Notes: generated by a model not told the origin, from the sequence alone. Shown: positions 22,711 through 34,533, counted from the stretch's first letter. The stretch is 64,000 nucleotides of DNA from Platycnemis pennipes (GCA_933228895.1 OW121846.1:112113054-112177053); one strand, 5' to 3'. Made by a program: numbers and translations.

Positions 22711-22846
22711 GCTGAGTGAAAGATTCTCAGGTCTTCCGGCGGGTCAATGCCTCCGTCTCGGCCGACGTTTTGGAAAACGATTCGCTCTCTTTCGTCAGGG
22801 CTCAGAGAGTCAACCCGGTGGAATACCCCAGAATTATTCACTCAGA
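22711..22846 (-). repeat. Inverted-repeat segment enclosing a hammerhead-like motif
   Basis: GCTGAGTGAAAGATTCTCAG at the left (22711-22747) pairs imperfectly with the right arm (22810-22846), which reads TCTGAGTGAATAATTCTGGG on the minus strand. Between them, on the minus strand, lies a hammerhead-like core. The same layout, a motif between two ~30-bp inverted repeats, is seen at 58487-58608. Confidence 0.5.
22761..22801 (-). ncRNA. Hammerhead-ribozyme-like motif (probably degenerate)
   Basis: On the minus strand, in order: GCC, CTGACGA (consensus CTGATGA), a stem made of GAGAGCGA and TCGTTTTC, AAAAC (consensus GAAAC), the cleavage triplet GTC and then GGC. GCC and GGC can pair as helix I. 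Helix III would be only two pairs, a form known from Penelope-like retroelements. Two core changes make present activity doubtful. Confidence 0.4.
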
Positions 22847-23247
22847 CCTCCTACTCATCCCGAGAACTACACAAAATTTCATTCATATACACTCGTGCTA
22901 CACAGGAAATAGTTTCACCTTAAAGAGAAAACATAATAGGATAACTGGCTCATCGTCGGACGCCAGCTATTCCCGTCATTACAGTTTTTCTCTCGGTACT
23001 TTTTCTTCATGAATGTGCGTTGCGAAGGTCACTCGAATGACCACTTAATCAAATGTGGATTCTCTGAAAAACCAAAAGGCTCATAGGAATTCAAAGTGTG
23101 TTTAATATCTCTCCTCTTTCTCGTCTCCCAATCTTCCGAGAAAATAAGTATGTGTCTCCATCTCATTCAAGAGCTAATTTACTAGTTCTAACTTAAATCA
23201 TCTGATCGACGTTAAATCTTATTCCAGGAAATACTTGAATATGACCA

Positions 23248-23443
23248 GATGTTCTCTGCATATCGGGTTCTGCGTCCGCGTATGTTGACTGGGGGTGACT
23301 ACAGTTTTGCTAGCCATCCTGCTAGCGTCTTCAGGTCGTCTTTCAAGACCTTCGACCTGAAGATGGTAGCAGGACGGCTTGCGAAACTTTTGTCACCCCT
23401 AGTCAACATACGCGGACGCAGAACCCGATATGCAGAGAACATC
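23248..23443. repeat. 196-bp palindrome with hammerhead-like motifs in both arms
   Basis: The left arm, starting GATGTTCTCTGCATATCGGG, is repeated in reverse complement at the right with about 90 percent identity, leaving a short centre near 23340-23353. Each arm read outward from the centre contains GACCTGAAGA, a stem (GCTAGC with GCTAGC in the minus-strand motif at 23297-23337), then AAAAC or GAAAC and GTC. This resembles a hammerhead core with CTGAAGA for CTGATGA. The open frames across it are palindrome artefacts. Confidence 0.55.
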
Positions 23444-23723
23444 TGAACGACGCCGCGGAAACCTTCGCACCAATTGAATATGACCACTTATAATTAAGAA
23501 AATTGTGAACATTAAGTTAAAAATGATTGATAGGTAAAATTAATTCTTCAGCACTTCCTTCTTACCATGTTTCTCTCTAATTTTAACTTAGTGATCTGTT
23601 TGTGTCGCATTTTCTTGTTCAACCCCTTTCCAAGCAGGAGTTCTGCTGAAGGTGGACCCCGATATTCAGAGCCGAGAGGAACATTACGGGCCCAAGTCTT
23701 ATTGCTCGGGTAGTGCTACGTTA

Positions 23724-24054
23724 AGCTACGTTTTCGTGTGGCCGTTTTTGCGTTGACGCTGCGTTGTGCGGCAGGAAAGCACCCTGTTTTCATGTTACCG
23801 GCAGCGCCAGCAGCAACGCACCAAAATATATGACGGTGGTAAACCGTGGTATAGGTGATAATCCGTAGCAAAAGAATCACGTGACGAACAAATGACAGGC
23901 AGAATGCGTTGTTCCTCGCTCTGACGCTGCTGCGTCAACGCAGAAAGTTGAAGGATAACCAACTCGGACGGCAACGCAGGCTGCGTTGGCATGCTCGCTT
24001 CTGATTGGTGGCGCAGTGTGCGTCACGCAAAAACGGCCACATGAAAACGTAGCT
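23724..24054. mobile_element. MITE with 30-bp TIRs and TTA target duplication
   Basis: A 331-bp element. The left end AGCTACGTTTTCGTGTGGCC is mirrored at the right end; 29 of 30 terminal positions match. It is flanked on both sides by TTA (23721-23723 and 24055-24057). A 3-bp TWA duplication fits the PIF/Harbinger superfamily. The interior holds repeats of GCAGCGTCA/TGCGTTG type and no meaningful coding sequence. Confidence 0.78.
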
Positions 24055-24276
24055 TTAGACGGCAACTACGCAGTTAGTGAGTCTTCTAGTTAGAAGATTA
24101 TGAGTTATAAGCTAATTTTACTACTCCTGATTTACATTAGTAACAGTGTACGTAGCTGCGACAGCGTAGGGGAAATATTTAAGAGTAGTCTGTAGTGCAT
24201 GATGCACGTATTAAGAACCAATCCCTTAACTACTCTGTAGATACTAACAATCTAGTTGCCTGAGACCCTACAGTAG

Positions 24277-24332
24277 CATGTTTGCATGTCTATAGTGCAT
24301 GCTTGGTGATCTTCACCCCCTGCAACACTCCC
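24277..24332 (+). repeat. CR1/L2-like LINE, 3' end fragment
   Basis: TTTGCATGTCTATAGTGCAT and GCTTGGTGATCTTCACCCCC are the reverse complement of the 3' end at 34680-34735. Only about 55 bases are recognisable. Confidence 0.55.
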
Positions 24333-26930
24333 TCCATTTCCATTGTTGTCTAATGCATAACTGCGGTGTGATGATGCAGGAAGTTTTATATTGTAATCAA
24401 ATTTGCCAGCGAAAATAGGCAGAGCATGCAACCATGGCACAAAAAGTAGACGAGAAGTATAAATGCACTGTCACGTTGGCTTTTTTAGGTATTGACCACT
24501 CAGTTTTAATGCTGGCTTAAGCTTGTCATCAATCGCATGTTTAATTACTGCAACGCTTTTTGTGAGTAAAGAGTGAGAAAGCAGTGAGTTGAAAGAGATG
24601 GTAGAAATGATAAGGAGTTACTCATTTCTCGTTTGTTTACATTACAAAAAGTATTTTAAAGTGATTTCCGAGGGCAATGGAGGTGAATAGTTTTAATTGA
24701 AAGTGCCATATTACCCCGAATGAATATCCACTCCAATTTCCTCCCAAAAGTACTATCCCCTCCAGAGCTGATGACTTTTACACGAGTCAAAAATATAGTG
24801 ATGTTAATACAGAGAGGCTTAAGAAGTAAAAGTGTGAAAAGATTGCTTTTTTTAATGTAATTAAAAACAAAGGATTGATTTTTTTATGGAATAATTTTAC
24901 CTTTTGAAACAAAGCCAAATGTGTGCCTCTTACACAAATAGACATCACGCTCCTTTCATTTATTTCTGCGTCAACGTCCACTTCACAGCAGAATAGCTAA
25001 TATAAATAAACGTAGAAAGCATTTAAGCTGCGAATGTAAATGAATTTCTCCATAGACTTCACTTGAGAGCTTGAATCGTCCTCAAGCCACTCGCGAGCAA
25101 TTTCGATGGAAGAGGGAGACAGCAATTACGTTCGCCATTGTGGCCAATTAACTTTGAAGATTTTAGTGGTGAGAGATAATCAGGAACCCGGTCGCATATC
25201 TTGCGCTCCACTTGCGCTCGTCGTATTTACATTGTTTAGACCAAAGTCGCCCGTTAAGTCACATGAGCTCTTCCTTCCACAACCAAAGCCATATTTTCAT
25301 GGGGAGGCAGTATTGTCAGTGGCCATAAATCTTATATTGTGAAAGGATGTCTCCCAGGGAACCAGATACGCCCTTCACACATAGAAGGTTTTCTTTTGAG
25401 AGATACAATCACTCCTCATCAAGGAGGCAAATTTGCGGCTTAAACCCAAGGAATGAAATATCATTGTACAAATTACTGGCGGCTATAGTACTCAGAGATA
25501 CTTTTTAAAATCTATTCCCTGCCTCTTCATAGTAGAGTTAATACTCAGCTTCAACCCTGAATTGAAAAAATTTTGTTTTAGACTTATTGAGGATAATATA
25601 TTTTAAGAATTTGGGATTCTTAACTCAATCATTATAACCATGAAAGGGACCATGGGTATATAGCTATAAATTAAATCTCTGGAATGCAAATCATTCGAAA
25701 AATTACTAAATGTTATGCAAGGTTAGTGAAAGTTGACGTCAAAGTCATTTGCTGGCGCTCGTATTTTAATTGCCTTCAAATGTTACCGACCACTGTCACA
25801 TGTCAAAAAAGACAAATGTAAGTGACACACTGAGTGGTTGTGTTTACTTAGGTTATGTATAATAAAATAAATGAAATAATTTTCTTTTTATCCTGCACTT
25901 ACCTGCAAGCGCTCATAATTGAGGGTGAAAAACCACCATATGTAAAAATAAAGTTGCTATTAAAACGAGCCGGGAAGAACGGATTAAACGAAAGTGCATT
26001 TTTAGAGACTGAATAATCTTAGTATTTAATGCAGTCATGGACTATGTACGGGGTGAGCAAATCCTTGAAACCCTCAAGTTGACAGCTTATCTCTCTTAAT
26101 TTGTAGCTTCTGATTGCTGCGCTGATGTAGCTTGGGGGTGAAATAAGATTATGCATATCAATATCTTTCGTGAATAATTACTGGTCGTTCGGAAGTGTCT
26201 GAATGCACAGAGCAGAATGAGTTGGAAATTTGGCCTTACCAATCCTCTTAAGTATGTTTGAATACACGGTAGCTTTAAAAACACCTTCAATGTCTACATT
26301 GCGACAGCCTACATTACTCAAGTTCTACAATATCATAGTTAATCTCATTAGTGGCCGCAGTAACATGAATCCATTCAAGTTTGCCTTTCGAAACTTTCAC
26401 TCTTCTCTTCGGCGGCAAGGCTACCCGATATTTATTATTATTATTACTGTTCTTCGGATTTGACTAGATTGAAGGGGACATGTAATTTGCTAGTTTACTA
26501 TGTTTTTATTGTCTTGATGAAAGGTTTATAACCCCTGGTCTACGTACTTGAAGCCGCACGATTTGTGGGTGGCGTTTAATATTTCCCCTTAATAGCATTT
26601 TCCGGTCCGAATTTTCAATCAGATTATTAAAAATCGGTGCATAAATACGGCAAACTTCAAAAAGAGTTGAAGATTATAATTTATGTTTTGCGGTGAGTTG
26701 TGAAGCCTAGTGATGGAATTATGTATGTATCTAAGCTGATGAGACCGTATGAACTCAGCGGGTGCAAGCACGTATGCACCCGCATGTATTATAACACCTG
26801 TGGCGATCTTTTTCTATAAATTCACATAGAAAATCACCGTATGTCCATGGGCACATAGCGAATGATAATACTCACCGCGCCATTTCATTCCCATTGGCTG
26901 GCGCGAAAGGCTGGACACCGACGCTGGATC
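24333..26930. other. Long stretch with no recognised feature
   Basis: About 2.6 kb of AT-rich DNA. Open frames at 25106-25342 (78 codons) and 26230-26463 (77 codons) carry no motif I know. I see no inverted repeat, tRNA-like fold or similarity to other parts of the window. Confidence 0.4.
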
Positions 26931-27470
26931 TAATTAAAAGTCTAGGGAAAATCTAGTTAATTTCCGGCGTCACAAACGGTCACAGAATTTTCCAACAGAT
27001 TCACACTCCTTCAGTGAATCTTGTTTTGTGAGTTACTTACGGTTCTTCCATGTTCATTTTAACAACTTGTCTACCTTAAAGCCAAAAACGCTGAAAAATA
27101 GGGTCCACCATTTTGTCCTATTATTAGATTATGTCTGTAAATAAATAACAATTATGGAATTTCAAAGACCAAGGTTTTTCTGTGAAAGACTTCCTGAAAG
27201 CACTTGGTACTTGAATTAATTTTCTTGGTAGGCTCAACCTCTTCATTTCGGAAATTTTCAGCAAAAACTAAATCACGGCATTTTTGCATATTTGGTTTAA
27301 CTTTTAGCCCTAGCGTATTTTTAATGCACACAAATTGTGAAAATTGTAATAAGACATCACATGCAGCAACAAAAAGGGAGTCACCATGTAAAATCTCAAC
27401 TTCCAGTCCGAAAAAATCCATTTTTGGATTTTTGACCAGCTTTTTTCGGTGTCAGCACCATTGTGCGACG
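26931..27470. repeat. Unknown ~500-bp repeat, copy 1
   Basis: It matches 29085-29625 in the same orientation at perhaps 65-70 percent. Shared blocks include GATTCACACTCC, GCCATTTTGTCCTATTA (with one change), TTTTTGCATATTT, AAACTTCCAG and AACCATTTTT-like ends. On the minus strand the copies give CRDLVFAENFRNEEV and KHRNSVFAEKLQNEN, so a coding history is possible. Family unknown. The ~800 bases after it show nothing. Confidence 0.55.
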
Positions 27471-28274
27471 TTTCAAACTCCACGATCACTCTTATGGCCT
27501 TGTGGGTAAGAGCGGATTCAACCCAACGTCTACCATAAATTATCTTATGGGAATCTTATCTTGTAAAGATCTCCAGTCGAATTTGCTGAAATCATACGCC
27601 AGGAAAGCACCAAGTCTTTCTTAATTTAATTTGTTATTAAATTCGATGAAAGTACGTTTTCAACCTGTTGTACGTATTACTTTTTCAATTTTCACTCCGA
27701 AATATATTCACTCTTTGCAGGTATGATATACCTATTTTTTTAATCAGTCTTTGGTAATTTTTTAGGAAATATGCAGGAATCTCTCCTCTAAAAAAAGGCA
27801 TTCTGAACTAATTTTTACACTCCCATTTGTAAGGTGTTATTTTATCGTTCTAAAATACGCGCTAAAATATGAGACACATGTTTTACGCTTAATAAGCCTT
27901 ACTAGAATTGATTTTCCACAACGATTAACTATATATTTTCATATAAATAAGACATTAATTCTTATATCAATTCCTGGCGCTATTAGCGAATATTATTGAA
28001 CTGAAATCATTTTACATACTAATTAAAAACCAATAATCTGCAGACAATTAACAGCGCAACAGAAAATGCACGCTTAGCCATCCTCCAGAACTAAGCACGG
28101 TCAACCCGCAGACTACAATATTTCAGGAAAACCTAGTGTTTTTGAGAGCTTTGGCTGACTTGGGTGATGGCGAAATGTTACATTTTATTGGTGACCAGCC
28201 GAAGAGGAGTTTCAAATGAAGTAGAATGAAAATATATAATCTTCGTGGGCATATTGATTTAGCATCGGAGCCGT

Positions 28275-28462
28275 GGGCATATCAAAGTAAACATGCAAAA
28301 GCATGCTGTTAGTTGGGTTATCTTCAAGTCCTTATACCAACATGCAATTACCTTTGCTATGGATTGCTACACTCGTATTGGATGTATTTATTATTATTCA
28401 TATCCCTAATTGTACGAGGAAAAAAGAACATTTTGAATGTGTCAGTTCGGCAATCAAGTATA
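28275..28462 (-). pseudogene. CR1/L2-like LINE, C-terminal and 3' UTR fragment
   Basis: The minus strand gives TFKMFFFPRTIRDMNNNKYI (28380-28460), the extreme C-terminus, followed by the start of the 3' UTR. It ends abruptly at 28462, where unrelated DNA (28463-28766, nothing recognised) begins. The last ~100 bases are nearly identical to 28924-29020. Confidence 0.75.
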
Positions 28463-28766
28463 GCTGTTACATTGTGAGGAGCATGGCCGCAGAACGGCGG
28501 GCCCTCTAAATGCAACCCACGGACCACCGTTTGAAAATCGACAAAAACACCCTTGCCCTTCATCACCCATTCAATCCGCATTGCACACGCACGCCTTCAA
28601 TCAACTTCCTCCCCTCCCTTAACATTTCCAGCACTTCCACGATTATCGTCCTCTCTGCCCAACTTACCTTCTCCATCCTTCTCCAAACCTACACATCAAA
28701 ATCCGACAGTATTGAGAATATGCTCGTTGTTTCACAGGTTCTTTATCCATTTACAATTCCTAATCC

Positions 28767-29020
28767 ATGAGTATACATCTACATCTACATGATACCCTGC
28801 AAGCCACCATAAAGGTGTGTGGCAGGGGGTGAATTCTAACCAAACATGCACTACATATCATGCATAAAATATGATTAATATTAATGTATTAGTCTAAACA
28901 TCACTATTTAAAAATATAAAAATATCAAAGTAAGCATGCAAAAACATGCTGTTAGTTGGGTTATCTTCAAGTCCTTATACCAACATGCAATTACCTTTGC
29001 TATGGATTGCTACACTCGTA
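28767..29020 (-). repeat. CR1/L2-like LINE, intact 3' end
   Basis: The best-preserved 3' terminus in the window. It begins with TACATCTACATCTACATG, then ATACCCTGCAAGCCACC and GTGTGTGGCAGGGGGTGAA, followed by the 3' UTR with GCATGCAAAAACATGCTG. It stops just short of the coding end. Confidence 0.78.
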
Positions 29021-29084
29021 GGTACTAATTGCGTCACTGTATTGACCCGATTAGTATTATCATACGCCGACCCATTGACAGGCG

Positions 29085-29625
29085 GGCTTGACTCTGCTGC
29101 GCCATGGTAATATCGGTTTTTTTCCGGCTTCGTAGACTATCTCAAAGTTTTTCAAGGGATTCACACTCCTGAATCTTTAGTGCATTTCGTGATATGAGTT
29201 AAGTACGAAAATTCCATGAACAGATTTACTATTTATCTACCCAACAGCAAAAAATGGGTGGAAATAGTGTCCGCCATTTTGTCCTATTAACAGAGAAAAT
29301 ATCCCTGGATATCAATTATAATTATGAAGTGTCAATAATTTATGATTGTTCTCTGACAAGCTGTCTTTTTTATTTCGTAAAACTGCCACCGAAGCCTCCG
29401 CAGCATTTTCATTTTGGAGTTTTTCAGCGAAAACTGAATTCCGGTGTTTTTTGCATATTTTTTTCAATTTTAAGCCCTTGCATACTGTTAATGCGCAATA
29501 ATTTTGAAATATGAAATCATACATCACATGTACCGTTAGGAGGAGACTCAATACGCAAAAGTTAAACTTCCAGACTGCAAAAAACCATTTTTAAATTTTG
29601 GACAGGTTTTCTCCGGCCTTGCTTC
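29085..29625. repeat. Unknown ~500-bp repeat, copy 2
   Basis: Partner of 26931-27470 (see there). The open frame at 29312-29551 on the minus strand holds the conserved VFAE block. No terminal repeats are visible. Confidence 0.55.
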
Positions 29626-31396
29626 ATACATGTGATTGATTCCACATTATTTTAAACCAATTTTTACGGTCATTTAAGGACTGACTGATATTATAAACAA
29701 CCCAAGGATGCTAGTTTTATATGATACTATGAATGAGGAACACTATCGAATGCCATTTGAAATCAAGAAACACTGCATAAAATTGGACGTTAGTTTCACC
29801 CGTAACAAACATACGAAAACGAAAAGACCATGCTGTGTTTTGCAATATAAATCCTTCCTGAAGCTAAGCAGGCCTATAAACAACATGGGATGCGTGATCT
29901 CTTTTGATTTCTAAGTTTTTAAACGGGCTGGTCCGAGGTAGACACTGTGATGAGACGCGGCCACCCTTGGCCCCTGCTCACCTTCCACACCGACACCTTT
30001 CAATGACGCCCGCCGAGAATGGTTGATAAGTTACGTCTTGGTAACCCAAAGTTTACGGCCTCAAACCCGAACATCGCATCGGGGGGAGGGAGGGAAGTTG
30101 TGCTTGCGGTGTTTTGAGTTCAGTAAACCGGTGCGTGACCACGTTTGAAGTTTAAGCACCTTAAAATCTAATTCCACTTTAGCTTCCAATTATTCGCGTC
30201 TTCTCCCCCTCTCCGCTTCCCTTATGATTGGTGCGATTGCCCATGAAACAGCAAAACTATTATTCTATTCTTCTTATTATTTATTCTTTAATTATCATTT
30301 TACCGCTTTTATATTTGTCACACTTCTATAGTACTAACGGAAACGTTCTTACTGTTTGTTGATGGATCGTTCACGATAGTTCAGTATTTAATCATGTATC
30401 CGACTTCTTAAGGCCAATTGGTTACAAAACTTAATGTTTATCAATTATAATAATGTTTTTTTTCTTTCTTTGTGTCAGTAACGCCTTTGATTGCTTCTCC
30501 GAAAAGTGATCTAGAAGGTGGCATGAAATATACAATTGACATTTCTGGTGTCACTTAACCTCCTCTGTGCTTTGATGCTGAGAAACAAGCGGCAGTATTC
30601 AATCAAATTAAGTTCATCACTTTCCGTCCACGACGAACGCAGAAAGTGGACTGTACAAGCAAAACTAATAATCTCCCGAGGGCCCCCTTAGGACATTGCA
30701 TGAACTACGCAGGGAATGGGTCTTTGACCTTAGGCACTCGAAGGGCATTCGGGTGAAAATTTCCTTCGCCGAGGAAGGAACATAAAACGTTTTCCTGGAT
30801 AAATACCTCATATTATTCCACGTAAGCAAAGGGATTAGTATTTCTGTCACGGTTAAATATTATCACACAAAAACACTTTAAAATTTTGGCAATTCGAACG
30901 GTAGGATCTAGCGATCATAAGAAAAGACAGAACACACAGTAAGTGAATAATTCCCCGAGTCATTTTTAGAAGCTGACTATCAACTATTCGCCGACCGTGG
31001 TGCTATCATTGAATTTGGAAAACGTAAAAATATAAATCTTAAGGAGGAACAATCATTTTAGGCATGCCTGATAACCTACCTTGATTTTTACTGGTACATA
31101 ATAGAGTTCATCATTTTTCCTATCGAATAGCGTAAAAATATTTCTATGTCATATACCATGTAACGAAAATATACGGATTTGAAAATGAAGGTTTCTCACG
31201 TTGAAATGCAATGTCCTTATGGGAGTACGATGACCTTCCTTCGTACAACAATTTTCTTCTGGGTAGAATGGTGTCTGCTAATCTCGCGGGTATTTAATTT
31301 GGTCAGGGTAGGTGGGGTGGAGGGAGGGAGGGAGTGGGGTTATTACTCTCGAACATTCTGGATTTTGAACACAGGGAGCAATGAATCACTTATTCT
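29626..31396. other. Stretch with no recognised feature
   Basis: AT-rich DNA with a short G-rich tract at about 31308-31340 (GGTGGGGTGGAGGGAGGGAG). No coding or repeat signal is recognised. Confidence 0.4.
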
Positions 31397-31762
31397 TTAC
31401 CCTTGGTCCCTATTAAAATTGTTGTTCTTTTTCTGAATCTCTATCCCCTCTGGAATGACGCGAGTTCGGAATTGTTTGTCTCTGGATAAGATTTTCACGC
31501 TGGGGATATCTATAGTGTGCCCATAAGCGGCGTGTTCGGCGACTTGAGAGTTCTGAAGTCTAATGGCAGCGAGATGCTCCTTACACCTGGTTTTGATGGT
31601 GCGACCCGTCTCACCAAAATAGATATACTTTATGGCAAGTTTGGCATTTAATTTCGTAGACACCCTCTGTTTCCGATCAATCGTTAATTCAACCTTGAGA
31701 AAGATTTTACTTACTACTACAACGATTACAGAAAGAGAGATTATTAAATATTCCACCCGCAT
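31397..31762 (-). pseudogene. Penelope-like element, GIY-YIG endonuclease fragment
   Basis: The minus strand translates to YIYFGETGRTIKTRCKEHLA, then SQVAEHAAYGHTIDIPSVKI and ending RVIPEGIEIQKKNNNFNRDQG. The (I/V)YxGxTGRxxxxRxxEH pattern and the IEIQK...NNFNR ending are characteristic of the C-terminal GIY-YIG nuclease of Penelope-like retroelements, which nicks target DNA. The reverse transcriptase is not present upstream, so this is a C-terminal remnant. Confidence 0.75.
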
Positions 31763-33796
31763 ATTTTGGAGGTGAAGTTATTTTCCGTTAGTTTCCCGTG
31801 AATTCTTTGTCAGGAATTCAAGGTGTCCTCAATCTCGTATTTATTGAAGCAGTTTCGCCATGAGTGACCGCTCATGTGACACCGGAGTGAACACACATCA
31901 CTTAAAAGTTCAATTGTAGTTATTCAAATGAAAAAGAATCATGTAATAAAGTTATTACAGTTGAGTGAGTTATACCGAGGCATATCGTAACCTTGGCAAT
32001 AGCTATGAAGGCGAAATTCGAACAAAAATTGCTAAATGTGAGCTCTGCTCAAGTGTGATGTGTACCTACATGCATTCTTTCTCTAGAAGTTTTCTGTGGA
32101 TTTTAACATTTACGAGCAATAATGCTATTGTTATAGTCATATTTATCTCCTTCGCTGTCTAATTTGAGTGGTTAGTGTTATTGCAATTACAATTTTCCTA
32201 TTGCCAAGCGTAGAGCAGGAAAAACGTCTCGTAAATGATGAGCATTGTGTTATGTGATGTTGATTTTATGTAGGGTGAATGGTGGAAGTGGATTTCTTGA
32301 GGTTTATATCGAGAAAATTTTTAAATGTTTCGCTGACATATGAATTCATGCTCGGTATACTGACTGGCATATCTCTGATATTTAAAGTGCTTCTGTTGTA
32401 GCTAAATTTACTATCATAGTAATTAATGTGCACTGCATTATTGGTGAAAAAGCCTCATCTCTGACTCCTTCCGTGAGAAATCTACTGTTGGGGAAACAAT
32501 TATCAAATGAGTGTCAATCAAATTCACTTTATGGTTAATAAGTGAATGGCTAGATCATTTTGTGGAATCATGGGCTTTATTTTTCGAAATTAAGTGATTG
32601 TCAATATCAAAAGTAATTTTTATACTTTTTGATAAGAACCGAGGAGTTCCTTGTGGTTGATGGCCATGATCAATAAAATACATTGAGGGTGTAATTTTCT
32701 TGGCAAGAACTGTATGGTTACAAAGCAGAGCGATGACTATAGTTCAGCGTAGAATTTGTGAGCATTAATTTAAAATTTAGAATCAGCTTGGTGAGTGACG
32801 AAATAACAAAAAGATTCAGAGACTAATGCAAGCTAAAGAGAAGAATGTAAGTGAACTCAGATTTCTCGTCATGGTTGAACACATATTTGTTTCGGTATAT
32901 TTCATTAATTTAAATGCTATGGGTAAATTTTCAGATTCATAGGAATCCGAGTTTTAACCCTGTGTTGTGTATTTTTTTTTCATTATCAACTTCCTCAAGT
33001 CAGTTTTTTAAGTCCAATAAACTTGTTATCAGGAGTCTCATTGGATAAAGGCTTTGATCTGCAAATTCCGTTCTCCAATAAACTTCCTGTCACTTCTTCA
33101 CGTGCATAACCATTTGTAAAGAGAGACAGCGGCTTTATTAATATATCTAGAGGGAATAATCAGGGAGAGGGTAGAGGTTGCGGTAATAAGGGAACGTGGT
33201 TGAGTACTTGGTGCGAACTCCTTCAAGACGTGGGACAATTACATTAATATCTACGGTTGCCAATAAAATCTTTTGCTGTAAACCGTAAATAATGTATTGC
33301 ACTTCCATGGAGTCAAACATCTTGAAGTTCCCGCTGGGTAATTCGCAATAGCGACAGCAAATTGTTCAGTGCCTTGTAAGTTGGCAAAAACTTAACAACG
33401 TGAGTTATTTGTACTTTCTGTCATCGGTGGAAAATCAATGAGTCGTTTTCTATTTTGATGGCGTCACTGCCAACTAAGGCCCAACAGAATATAACATGGA
33501 AGTTTAACCAAGAAAGCTCCGCCTTTTTGACGATAATGTGGAAATACATCACGATAAAGATAATCAAATGTTAGCATATGTCCAGAGAAAATGATTGTTG
33601 GTGTGTCAAATATGGACTTCAATTGAACTTTCAGAAATACATGTTAAATAACGTTTGGAAAAAGAGAATCTCGCCCGAAATACTTATTTCACAAAACAGC
33701 ACGAAAAATCGAAATTAAGGACCTTTAAGTATTTATGCATCACCATTACACATACATCTGTGTTTTTAAGTCTGTACAGGCACAAATAGGTGCTTC
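31763..33796. other. Long stretch with no recognised feature
   Basis: About 2 kb of AT-rich DNA with many short stops in all frames. No repeat family, inverted repeat or RNA-like structure is seen. Confidence 0.4.
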
Positions 33797-34338
33797 ATAA
33801 CGAGTGGAAAGGTATATGGATGGGAATGAAGGGGAAAGGAGGAAGGTTGAAGAGAAACCCGGCGTCGTCATTAGCCTGTTCTTAGCGAAAGGTGCCAAAG
33901 GGACCACGGCTTAACGTTCCGTGGTGGTTGGTTATTCAGGGGAGGCGACCGACAGCTGAGGACATTTGCGCCATACAGGATAGCTGGGTGAATGGGTAAT
34001 CGTAGGAGTTTTCAGGAAACGTAGGAAGAGTGTAGAGAAATCCGGCGTCGGCATTAGCCGAAAGGCGCCAAGGGGACCACGGCTTAACGTCCCATCCAAC
34101 AGACGGCAGACTGAACTTGAAATGCCCTCCACTAGGGACCAGTTTTCCACTGAAAAACCCGCCACTGCCGGGAGTCGAACCCGGGCCCTCGGGATGGGAG
34201 GCCAGTGATCTCTAGCACCACACCAACCCGATTCCCTTAACGTTCCATCCGACGGACGGACTTCTCTACTAGACTGCTGACCAAAAAAAACCAAGTACGG
34301 ACTAACCAATGAAAAACATCTTCCACTGCCGGAATTCA
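33797..34338 (-). mobile_element. tRNA-like SINE, older copy interrupted by a younger one
   Basis: Both flanks of the inner SINE belong to one older, diverged SINE of the same family. 33797-33920 carries GAGAAACCCGGCG and GGGACCACGGCTTAACG. 34247-34338 resumes with ATCCGACGGACGGAC and ends in a decayed head (CCACTGCCGGAATTC). The older copy has lost its B box. Confidence 0.7.
33921..34235 (-). mobile_element. tRNA-like SINE, inner copy with 11-bp target duplication
   Basis: A 315-bp SINE flanked by CTTAACGTTCC at 33910-33920 and 34236-34246. On the minus strand it begins with a tRNA-like head containing a B box (GGGTTCGACTCCC) and GGCCTCCCATCCCGAGGGCC. It runs through the family body (GTGGTCCCCTTGGCGCC) to a tail with CTCAGCTGTCGGTCGCC. 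It has no coding capacity and would depend on a LINE for movement. Confidence 0.82.
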
Positions 34339-34349
34339 GTAAATTTTAG

Positions 34350-34533
34350 ACGCCAGCGGAAAATTCTATTTTCCGTTGGCGTTAAAAGTAATCAGGCATA
34401 GGTCAGCTACAAAAAAATTATAGGAAGCTACTTTCATAAAAGAAGTTGCAGCTAATCAATTACGTAAAAGTTTTAGAAAAAATTGGCATCTACACATAAA
34501 AAGTAGCTGTCAGTTATTTTCAGCTACTTTTTG
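34350..34533. repeat. Two short hairpins
   Basis: ACGCCAGCGGAAAA (34350-34363) pairs with TTTTCCGTTGGCGT (34369-34382), with one G-T pair. About 115 bases on, AAAAAGTAGCTG pairs with CAGCTACTTTTT (ending about 34533). Repeated GTAGCT words recall hAT-type MITEs, but no ends are defined. Confidence 0.4.

Noticed and set aside
23249..23487. Two similar open frames on opposite strands (MFSAYRVLRPRMLT...)
   Set aside because: They are the same sequence read from the two arms of the palindrome.
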